The position numbers were made by a program, and so were the translations under genes. A stretch of 7,412 nt of DNA from an uncultured Bacteroidales bacterium (GTDB lineage Bacteria > Bacteroidota > Bacteroidia > Bacteroidales > Paludibacteraceae): positions 1 through 7,412 of the forward strand of contig CALAUY010000079.1 in NCBI GenBank assembly GCA_937892015.1, in the 5' to 3' direction. Below are positions 1-5,655 of the stretch, in pieces (the stretch's first letter is position 1; each line of letters opens with the position of its first letter). Under the pieces are notes generated by a model. The model was given only the letters and a program-made list of their open reading frames with translations, was not told where the DNA came from and did not search any database.

Positions 1-3
1 CCC

Positions 4-38
4 CCGCAAGCGGTCCCCCTCCCCTACCTTAGGGGAGG
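4..38. repeat. Pair of GC-rich palindromes (REP-like or terminator-like)
   Basis: Two adjacent inverted repeats are visible. The first is CCGC-AA-GCGG at 4-13. The second has 9-bp perfect arms, CCTCCCCTA at 18-26 and TAGGGGAGG at 30-38, with the 3-nt loop CCT between them. Neither strand shows a T-run after the stem, so this is not a classical intrinsic terminator. It may be a dispersed REP-like palindromic element or a transcription barrier downstream of the minus-strand ATPase gene. The palindromes are seen directly; their role is inferred. Confidence 0.6.
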
Positions 39-209
39 AGCCAGATATGAAACAAAAGCTGGTGGAAGGATGGAGTATTGGTAGTATGGAGTTTTGGCAC
101 TTTGACGTATGTATTGTGCCCTAATTGCATAATGGCATTGTCCTTTTTCAAAACGTTGCAATAGCGGTAAACAGTTGAAATACCATCTCTCCTTTCATGC
201 GAGGGGGGG
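39..209. other. Non-coding downstream flank of the ATPase gene
   Basis: I see no supported gene, RNA or promoter here. A 33-codon minus-strand ORF (130 down to 29) ends inside the palindrome but has no recognisable features. A G-run (202-209) lies directly beyond the ATPase stop codon. GGCAC at 96-100 could pair with GTGCC at 116-120, but the loop is long and no T-run follows. Confidence 0.5.
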
Positions 210-1577
210 TTAGAAAATCAGTTCTTTAGCATCCATCTCCTCTTGCTGTTTGGCATGCATAAACATCACGAAATAAATAGGCAGGTAGAGTATTTTGTTC
301 ACCCGCATCACTTCGCGTTCATTGGACAGCACAACAGCACTTTCAATTTGATAATCAGGATGTGTGACCAAGTTATTCAGTGCGCTATGGACGGTGTAAT
401 CTTTCCCGGACTTCACTTCCACCGGCACAACGCGACATGTGTCGGTATCGTCAATAATATAGTCCACTTCGCCTTTGGAGCGATTATCATAGTAAAACAA
501 ATGGTGTCCATGAGCCGCTAACTCCTGTGCCACGACACTCTCATACACCGCCCCCAAGTTGATGCTCTTTTCCGTTTCCAGCACTGCTTTTATCGACAAT
601 CCAAACAAGCGACTCGTGAGTAGTCCCACATCATTGAGATATAATTTCAGCAGATTCTTCTGCAATGACTCCGAGAGCGGATAGCGTGGGTCGGATATGG
701 CGTGCACGTCCAACGCGATGCCGGCAGAACTTAAGTACTCAAACTCTTCTGTGAAATAATCATACCTGTCGCCCTTCTTATCGCGGATGTTCGTGACGAC
801 AACCCGCTTCTTCTTGTTCTCCATCTGTGAGGGAATCATATCGTATATGCGTCGTATCAACAGCCGCTTTTCAGTCTCTTGTTCGTACTTGGCTGCATCA
901 TCTTTGTAGAGGTCAATAATGGCATTCTGCATCTCACGTACTTTGGCAATATTATGCGAACGAAGATATTCATTCACAACATCAGGAAGCCCCCCTACCA
1001 GCAGGTATCGCTTGAATAACGACAATAAATGTTCATGTTGTTCCTGCGGCAAACTCTCGCACTTTGCATATCTCTCACGTAGTTCCTTCAGCGCATAATC
1101 GCCGACACCGTTTGCAATCAACCACTCCTCAAAATCGAGTTGATACATTTGCTTGCGAATGATACTGCCTACGGGAACAGATGTCGTTTTGTGCAATGTA
1201 ATCCCCAGTAAACTACCACTCGCAATAAAGCGATAACGATGGTCCTGGCGAAAGAACTTCAGGAGTGTCAAGTATTGCGGATAGTGCTGAATCTCATCAA
1301 GGAATATCAGTGTATCCTTGTATCCGTGCATCGCGGAACCGGCAATCGAACTTAGCGCAAAGTAAAAATCACTCACGCTATGTATGTTCTTGAACAGCTG
1401 CGGCCCCTCATCGTCTTCTACGAAATTTACCTCGATAAAATTCGGATAGATCTGCTTGCCTATCTGACGAATGATGTAGGACTTGCCTATTTGCCGCGCT
1501 CCTTCTACTATTAAAATCCTGTCGTCTCCCGACTTGAAATAGTCCTTGAGATATTCCGAAATCTTTCTGTATAACAT
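210..1577 (-). CDS. AAA-family ATPase with DUF4143-type C-terminal domain
   Basis: The product is 455 aa from the ATG at 1577-1575. A GTG at 1589 would add four residues, but the ATG gives the usual MLYRKI-like start of this family. Visible motifs are Walker A GARQIGKS (26-33), Walker B LIFLDEIQ (90-97, D94/E95), a sensor-like IASGS (118-122), a helical middle part, and a C-terminal nuclease-like signature with GEVDYI (E370, D372) and VEVKSGK (E387, K389), the E-x-D...E-x-K pattern of PD-(D/E)XK folds. This matches the AAA_14/DUF4143 'ATP-binding protein' family, roughly 380-460 aa, common and often multicopy in Bacteroidales. It has no signal peptide, so it is cytoplasmic. No partner gene is adjacent. 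All key motifs are intact and there is no sign of decay. Biochemical function is unknown; a nuclease or DNA-related role is inferred from the fold signature only. Its own promoter lies at 1743-1774 and its leader contains the 33-bp repeats. Confidence 0.93.
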   Translation of the reverse strand: MLYRKISEYLKDYFKSGDDRILIVEGARQIGKSYIIRQIGKQIYPNFIEVNFVEDDEGPQLFKNIHSVSDFYFALSSIAGSAMHGYKDTLIFLDEIQHYPQYLTLLKFFRQDHRYRFIASGSLLGITLHKTTSVPVGSIIRKQMYQLDFEEWLIANGVGDYALKELRERYAKCESLPQEQHEHLLSLFKRYLLVGGLPDVVNEYLRSHNIAKVREMQNAIIDLYKDDAAKYEQETEKRLLIRRIYDMIPSQMENKKKRVVVTNIRDKKGDRYDYFTEEFEYLSSAGIALDVHAISDPRYPLSESLQKNLLKLYLNDVGLLTSRLFGLSIKAVLETEKSINLGAVYESVVAQELAAHGHHLFYYDNRSKGEVDYIIDDTDTCRVVPVEVKSGKDYTVHSALNNLVTHPDYQIESAVVLSNEREVMRVNKILYLPIYFVMFMHAKQQEEMDAKELIF

Positions 1578-1606
1578 AGCAATCTGCACTTTTTGACTTG
1601 TTTTTG

Positions 1607-1732
1607 TTACTGAAAATTACACTTTTCAATATATTTATCGTCCGATAAATTACACTTTTCAATATATTTATCGTCCGGTAAATTACACTTTTCAATATAT
1701 TTATCGTCCGGTAAATTACACTTTTCAATCAT
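1607..1732 (-). CDS. Possible 41-aa repeat leader peptide upstream of the ATPase
   Basis: On the minus strand an ATG at 1732-1730 opens a 41-codon ORF ending in TAA at 1609-1607. It reads MI, then three 11-residue repeats (EKCNLPDDKYI twice, EKCNLSDDKYI once), then EKCNFQ. The ATG lies about 10 nt beyond the -7 box, so a transcript from that promoter would have an almost leaderless start. The stop is 29 nt before the ATPase ATG, a layout compatible with a translated leader controlling the next gene. A second minus-strand frame (TTG at 1728, 11-residue unit KSVIYRTINIL) is also open through the array and then runs out of frame into the ATPase gene. A 33-bp repeat keeps frame automatically, so openness alone is weak evidence. 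Positions and codons are seen; translation is inferred. Confidence 0.3.
   Translation of the reverse strand: MIEKCNLPDDKYIEKCNLPDDKYIEKCNLSDDKYIEKCNFQ
1614..1729. repeat. 33-bp tandem repeat array, 3.5 copies
   Basis: Full units lie at 1614-1646, 1647-1679 and 1680-1712, with a 17-bp partial unit at 1713-1729. Each begins AAATTACACTTTTCAAT and continues ATATTTATCGTCCGGT on the plus strand. Among the full units the only difference is A at 1645 where the other two have G (1678, 1711). The period is 33 bp, about three helical turns and exactly 11 codons. The array ends about 37 bp before the ATPase start and lies wholly downstream of that gene's predicted promoter, so it should be transcribed as its 5' leader. 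Near-perfect identity suggests recent amplification or homogenisation. It is not a CRISPR: the units are directly contiguous, without spacers. Confidence 0.97.
1633..1716. promoter_or_regulatory. Three phased palindromes in the repeats (candidate operator)
   Basis: Each full repeat junction forms an 18-bp inverted repeat. At 1633-1650 it is perfect: ATTTATCG, TC, CGATAAAT. At 1666-1683 and 1699-1716 one position differs (CGGTAAAT). The 2-nt centre is too short for a good RNA loop, so a symmetric binding site for a dimeric protein is more plausible than a hairpin. The 33-bp spacing puts all three sites on nearly the same DNA face. The regulator is unknown; autoregulation by the downstream ATPase is only a guess. 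Confidence 0.35.
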
Positions 1733-1742
1733 TTTTCGGCTG

Positions 1743-1774
1743 CAAAGTTACTGCTTTTTTCTGACATATGCAAG
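1743..1774 (-). promoter_or_regulatory. Bacteroidetes-type promoter for the ATPase gene
   Basis: Read on the minus strand, CTTG (1774-1771) is followed after exactly 20 bp by TAACTTTG (1750-1743). This matches the Bacteroidetes consensus TTTG / TAnnTTTG used by the primary sigma factor of the phylum. Transcription would start near 1735-1738, just before the candidate leader ORF and the repeat array, giving a leader of about 160 nt before the ATPase ATG. Confidence 0.75.
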
Positions 1775-1956
1775 CATTTTTTGAAAAATATCCACTTTTC
1801 ACTCTCATTTTTCGCTCCTTTTTCGCACTTCGTGCAGATTTCTGTCCTTTTCGTTCCTTTTTTTGCGACCATTGGTGTCCTCCTTGTGCCGTTTTAGAAC
1901 ATTGTATCGCAAAAAAGCACTTTTCTGCACTTTTTTGTTCGTTTTTGCGTTTTTTT
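1775..1956. other. T-rich intergenic spacer between divergent promoters
   Basis: The plus strand is strongly T-rich, with many CTTTTT and GCACTTTT words. It contains a small hairpin GCAC-TTC-GTGC at 1825-1835 and a direct repeat GCACTTTTCT/GCACTTTTTT at 1917-1936. I find no TTATCCACA-type DnaA box cluster. Lys-rich ORFs on the minus strand and Phe-rich ORFs on the plus strand are most simply explained by base composition. The tract may act as an UP-element-like or curved region for the flanking promoters; this is inference. Confidence 0.5.
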
Positions 1957-1988
1957 CTTGCATATATCAAAAATTTTTTGTAACTTTG
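1957..1988 (+). promoter_or_regulatory. Bacteroidetes-type promoter for the amidase-MCE-dnaA-dnaX operon
   Basis: CTTG (1957-1960), a 20-bp spacer and TAACTTTG (1981-1988) match the phylum's -33/-7 consensus. The predicted start is around 1993-1997, giving a 5' leader of about 60 nt before the amidase ATG. It is the only convincing plus-strand promoter seen ahead of the operon. The spacing and both boxes are identical to those of the opposing ATPase promoter. Confidence 0.8.
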
Positions 1989-2020
1989 CAGGCTGAATTC
2001 GTTAACTGGCAGATTATGCC

Positions 2021-2059
2021 ATGCGCGAAAAAGTACAGATAAAGTTGATAATCAAATGA
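2021..2059 (+). CDS. Possible 12-aa upstream ORF overlapping the amidase start
   Basis: An ATG at 2021-2023 opens the 12-codon frame MREKVQIKLIIK. Its TGA (2057-2059) overlaps the amidase ATG (2056-2058) as ATGA, the classic arrangement for translational coupling. A second, shorter frame (ATG 2016-2018) ends at 2042. A small hairpin, TGGCA-GATTA-TGCCA at 2007-2021, lies directly before it. The overlap is seen; translation is unproven and could be chance in a 60-nt leader. Confidence 0.25.
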   Translation: MREKVQIKLIIK

Positions 2060-3276
2060 ATTGGAAACAATATATATTGTTTGCGGTGCTGTTCGTCTGT
2101 CTGCCTGCAGTGGCGCAAAAGAAAGTTTCTCAGCCGAAAGAGAAACCTTTCACGGTAGTTATTGATGCCGGTCACGGAGGTCAGGATCCGGGAGCAGTGG
2201 GTAACATCGTGCAAGAGAAAAAACTCAACTTGGACGTGTCGCTGCTGTTGGGCAAGATGATTGAGACCGAATGCCCGGACGTGAAAGTGTGTTATACGCG
2301 CAAGACGGACGTGTTCTTGACGCTTCAGGAGCGCGCTAATTTCGTCAACAAGAACAACGCAGACCTCTTCATCTGCATCCATACGAACGCATCGGAATCG
2401 CGCGATGCGGTGGGTGCTGAGACGTTTGTACTGGGTATCGACAAGATGGCGAGTAACCTCAATGTGGCGATGCGCGAAAACGCGGTGATGTTGCTGGAGG
2501 AGAACTACGAGACCACGTATCAAGGGTTCGACCCCAACAGCATCGACTCGTATATCATGTTCGAGTTGATGCAAGACCAGTATATCGACCGCAGCCTGCA
2601 GTTTGCGACACTTGTCCAACAGCAGTTCGTCAGTGGTCTCAAGCGTGCCGATCGCGGTGTGCGTCAGGCGGGGTTCTGGGTGCTGCACAAGAGTGCCTGC
2701 CCGAGCGTGTTGATTGAGATGGGTTTCATCTCCAACCGCGATGAGGAGATTTACCTCGCCTCCAAGGACGGCAAAGAGCAGATAACGACCGCTATTTTCA
2801 ACGCTTTTGTGGCGTACAAGAACGCGATGGACAAGAAAGCCGGCAAGACTCCGACAGCGCAACCGAAAGAGATGAAACGTGCCGAGAGTGCTCCCCAAAC
2901 GGAGAATCCAGACAGCATGACCGCACCTGTAGAGTCGGCGCAACCTGAAGTGGTACAGCCTGTAGAGCCGACCCAACCTGAAGCCCAAGTACAGCCCGCC
3001 GAGCCGGTCAAGCGCCCCGTCTATCGTGTGCAGATCTTCGCGGCGAGCCGTGTAGTCAAGGCGGGAGATGCAGCGTTCAAAGGGCTGAAGAACTGCAAGT
3101 ACACCCGCGACGGGAACTTCTACAAATACACGTACGGTGAGGAGACGACGTTCGAACGGGCAGCGCAACTGCAAAAACAACTGAAGAGCAAGTTCCCCGA
3201 CTGTTTTGTGGTGGCTTTCCTTGATGACAAGCAGATTCCCGTGAAAGAGGCGCGTCGGTTGAGCGACACAAAATAA
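2056..3276 (+). CDS. N-acetylmuramoyl-L-alanine amidase (Amidase_3) with C-terminal SPOR domain
   Basis: The product is 406 aa and cleaves the amide bond between MurNAc and the stem peptide in periplasmic peptidoglycan, probably at the division septum. Residues 1-20 form a signal peptide (hydrophobic core 6-18, likely cleavage after AVA-20). The Amidase_3 domain spans about 33-255, with zinc/catalytic residues in DAGHGG (H40), the following E54, IHTNA (H109) and VLIEMGF (E221). An insertion of about 50 residues (roughly 125-175) resembles the helical insert that occludes the active site in AmiA/AmiC-type enzymes, so activator control is plausible. Residues about 265-320 are a Pro/Glu/Gln-rich linker. 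Residues about 321-398 match a SPOR domain (starting VYRVQIFAAS), which binds denuded glycan at septa. It is the first gene of the operon, 30 nt before the MCE gene. No Shine-Dalgarno is visible. It is an amiC-like enzyme, but I do not assign a symbol. Confidence 0.95.
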   Translation: MNWKQYILFAVLFVCLPAVAQKKVSQPKEKPFTVVIDAGHGGQDPGAVGNIVQEKKLNLDVSLLLGKMIETECPDVKVCYTRKTDVFLTLQERANFVNKNNADLFICIHTNASESRDAVGAETFVLGIDKMASNLNVAMRENAVMLLEENYETTYQGFDPNSIDSYIMFELMQDQYIDRSLQFATLVQQQFVSGLKRADRGVRQAGFWVLHKSACPSVLIEMGFISNRDEEIYLASKDGKEQITTAIFNAFVAYKNAMDKKAGKTPTAQPKEMKRAESAPQTENPDSMTAPVESAQPEVVQPVEPTQPEAQVQPAEPVKRPVYRVQIFAASRVVKAGDAAFKGLKNCKYTRDGNFYKYTYGEETTFERAAQLQKQLKSKFPDCFVVAFLDDKQIPVKEARRLSDTK

Positions 3277-3306
3277 CACAAATACAAAGAGAAAAAAGTG
3301 ACAAAC

Positions 3307-4227
3307 ATGAAACATAAGAAAGAGATTACCGTGGCGATACTCGCCATTGTGGCATTGTTTTTGCTCTATTTCGGGTTCAATTTCCTGAAGGGCATCAACA
3401 TCTTCAACAAAACGACGTCGTACGTGGTGCAGTACGAGAAAATGAACGGGCTGGTGGAGCAGAGTCCCGTCTATGTCCGCGGTTACAAAGTGGGGCAAGT
3501 GGATAAGATTATCTATGATTTCACTCGTGCGGATGCCTTCACGGTCCATTTCTCCATCAACGACGATATTCGTTTGCCGAAAGGGACAGAAGTGTCGTTG
3601 GTGCCGGACGGCCTCATCAGCGGTGAGGCATTGGAGCTGCAGATTCCGACAGAAGACGTGTCGGAATGGTACGTCTCGGGCGACACGTTGCCCACGTCCA
3701 TCACGCCCGGTATGCTCAACGCCGTGGCAGAAGCGGTGTTGTCGCAGCTGAGTCCCATCCTCTCCAACCTCGACTCGGTGGTGAACGTGCTGCAAGAGTC
3801 GCTCAGCAAGAAACAGCTGCAACAGATACTCGACAACGTCGATGGTACGATGGCCAACGTCAATGCCATCACCCTCAAGGCCGACAAGATGATGGAGCGT
3901 CAACTGCCGCAACTCATCGACACTATCCAGTTGGCAATGAACGAGATACATGCCATTGCGGACAACCTCTCGCAAGCAGACCTGAAAGCCACTATCGCCA
4001 AAGTAGATGATGCGGTGGTGGAGGTGAAGAACATCGTTGCAGCTGCTAATTCTCCCGATGGCACGCTGGGCAAACTGCTCTACGACCAGTCGCTTTACAC
4101 CGACATCGACCATACCGTCACATCGGCCGACAGCCTGCTCATCGACCTCAAAGCCAATCCAAAGAAATACGTGCATTTCTCCCTCTTCGGCGGCAACAGC
4201 AAAGACAAGAGCAAAGACAAAAAGTGA
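3307..4227 (+). CDS. MCE family (MlaD-like) membrane-anchored lipid-transport protein
   Basis: The product is 306 aa from the ATG at 3307. A GTG at 3298 would add three residues, but the ATG gives the typical MKHKKEI start. Residues 8-26 are a single N-terminal membrane anchor. The MCE domain covers about 37-115 with its hallmark SPVYVRGYKVGQVDKI. A helical, coiled-coil-prone part follows (about 135-245), then the phylum-typical motifs DGTLGKLLYDQSLY (251-264) and ANPKKYVHFSLFGG (283-296), and a Lys/Asp-rich tail. MCE proteins form hexameric rings carrying lipids between inner and outer membranes, normally with MlaE/MlaF-type permease and ATPase. Those partners are not in this window, so they are probably encoded elsewhere. 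The gene sits between the amidase and dnaA; its stop is 4 nt before the dnaA ATG, implying cotranscription and probable coupling. Confidence 0.93.
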   Translation: MKHKKEITVAILAIVALFLLYFGFNFLKGINIFNKTTSYVVQYEKMNGLVEQSPVYVRGYKVGQVDKIIYDFTRADAFTVHFSINDDIRLPKGTEVSLVPDGLISGEALELQIPTEDVSEWYVSGDTLPTSITPGMLNAVAEAVLSQLSPILSNLDSVVNVLQESLSKKQLQQILDNVDGTMANVNAITLKADKMMERQLPQLIDTIQLAMNEIHAIADNLSQADLKATIAKVDDAVVEVKNIVAAANSPDGTLGKLLYDQSLYTDIDHTVTSADSLLIDLKANPKKYVHFSLFGGNSKDKSKDKK

Positions 4228-4231
4228 CACA

Positions 4232-5638
4232 ATGGAACAAAACGCCTCCTATTACTGGGACAAATGCACGCAACTGCTGCGCGAGCAACTGACTGAATCT
4301 GCGTTCAACATGTGGTTCGCAGGCATTGTGCCGCTTCGCTTTGAGAACAGCATACTGTTGTTGCAACTGCAGAGCCAGTTTGTGGCCGAATATATCGAAG
4401 AGAACTACAGCCGTCTGCTCGGTCACGTACTTTTCCGCGTGTGCGGTCCCGGCACGCGTTTAGAGTACCGTATTCCCATCGACAGCACGTCGGGCATGGG
4501 TATCACGACCGTCAGTCAAGGCGTGGAAAAAGAGAAACTGCTTCTCCCGCGTCCACCGCAGACGACCGCATACGCCGCGCAGCATAACCATGAACCGCAG
4601 TTGCCACCGCTCGACAGCCGACTGAACAGTCAGCAGACGTTCGACAGTTTCGTGCAAGGTGAGGTGAACCGCATGGTTCGGACAGTGGCCCTTGCAGCAG
4701 CGCGCGACCCGGGCAAGACCGCATTCAATCCGCTCTTTATCTACGGCGGGTCGGGCGTGGGCAAGACGCATCTGCTCAACGCTATCGGCAACCAGACCAA
4801 AGCACTCTATCCGCACAAACGAGTGCTGTACCTCACGGCCAACGACTTCAAGATGCAGTACATGTCCGCTGCCAATCCCAAGAACAACGATGTGGCGAAC
4901 TTCCTCAGTTTCTACCAGACTATCGATGTGCTACTGATGGATGATATTCAGTTCCTTACGGGTCTGCAGCGCACGCAAGAGGTGTTCTTCCATATCTTCA
5001 ACCATCTGCACCAATCGGGCAAGCAGATAGTGCTCGCGTCCGATAAGTCGCCGCTGGATATCAAGGATGTGGACGACCGTCTGATCACGCGTTTCAAATG
5101 GGGCTTTTCCGGCGAGTTACGTCGTCCGGATTTCTCGCTCCGGCACGATATCCTGAAGAACAAGATTGACCGCGATGGAGTGGAACTCAGTGAGGAGATT
5201 ATCGATTATATTGCAAAGAACGTGCGCGACAACGTGCGCGACCTTGAGGGCGTGTTGGCCTCGCTGCTCGCATACTCGACCCTCACCGACGAACAGATTA
5301 GTGTGGAGTTGGCGGAACGCGTTGTGAGTCAGGTTGTTGACGTAGCCGTCATGTCACTCACGATGGACAATATCATGGATGCAGTGTGCGAAGAGTGGGC
5401 CGTGACACCCGAGCAGGTTCTCTCCAAGACGCGCACGAAAGAGTTGTCAACCGCCCGCCATGCGGTGATGTACCTCATACAGAAAGTGCTCGACAAACCG
5501 CTGCAAGAGATTGGCGCATACATGCATCGGTCGCATGCGACAGTGCTTCACGGCATCGAGCATGTCAACGACCTGATGCGCATCGACCCCGTCTTCAAGC
5601 GACAGATAGTACGACTGAAGAGCCGACTGGAAAAATAA
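4232..5638 (+). CDS. dnaA: Chromosomal replication initiator protein DnaA
   Basis: The product is 468 aa, the family's usual length. The frame is open further upstream but overlaps the MCE gene; the ATG at 4232 gives the expected MEQNASYYWDKC domain I. Domain I spans about 1-80, the variable linker 81-135, AAA+ domain III about 136-350, and DNA-binding domain IV about 375-468. Visible motifs are Walker A GGSGVGKTH (172-180), Walker B LLMDDIQF (234-241), sensor 1 VLASD (267-271), box VII DDRLITRFKWG (arginine finger R287) and sensor 2 NVRDLEGVL (R336). In domain IV, R409 matches the minor-groove arginine, but the recognition motif is HRSHATVLH (432-440) in place of GGRDHTTVLH: one residue shorter, with Ser for the base-contacting Asp. 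No DnaA-box cluster or oriC-like spacer lies upstream; only 4 nt separate it from the MCE stop. It is followed 17 nt later by dnaX. Confidence 0.98.
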   Translation: MEQNASYYWDKCTQLLREQLTESAFNMWFAGIVPLRFENSILLLQLQSQFVAEYIEENYSRLLGHVLFRVCGPGTRLEYRIPIDSTSGMGITTVSQGVEKEKLLLPRPPQTTAYAAQHNHEPQLPPLDSRLNSQQTFDSFVQGEVNRMVRTVALAAARDPGKTAFNPLFIYGGSGVGKTHLLNAIGNQTKALYPHKRVLYLTANDFKMQYMSAANPKNNDVANFLSFYQTIDVLLMDDIQFLTGLQRTQEVFFHIFNHLHQSGKQIVLASDKSPLDIKDVDDRLITRFKWGFSGELRRPDFSLRHDILKNKIDRDGVELSEEIIDYIAKNVRDNVRDLEGVLASLLAYSTLTDEQISVELAERVVSQVVDVAVMSLTMDNIMDAVCEEWAVTPEQVLSKTRTKELSTARHAVMYLIQKVLDKPLQEIGAYMHRSHATVLHGIEHVNDLMRIDPVFKRQIVRLKSRLEK

Positions 5639-5655
5639 CCGCAAAACTTTCGTTT

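Noticed and set aside
29..130. 33-codon minus-strand ORF ending in the palindrome
   Set aside because: It is short, has no motif or initiation context, and its stop is part of the palindrome.
1614..1729. CRISPR-like array
   Set aside because: The units are contiguous 33-bp copies with no unique spacers and no cas genes.
1768..1983. 71-codon Phe-rich plus-strand ORF, with an 81-codon Lys/Arg-rich minus-strand ORF over the same spacer (1725-1970)
   Set aside because: Their composition simply mirrors the T-rich strand. The first ends inside the operon promoter; the second begins with TTG and overlaps the ATPase promoter.
3497..3505. DnaA-box-like AGTGGATAA (one mismatch to the complement of TTATCCACA)
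   Set aside because: It is a single imperfect match within MCE coding sequence, expected by chance.
2014..4230. 738-codon minus-strand ORF antisense to the amidase and MCE genes
   Set aside because: It has no family motifs and a His/Arg/Leu-rich composition typical of the complement of coding sequence. It spans two clear plus-strand genes and the gap between them, so it is a shadow frame.
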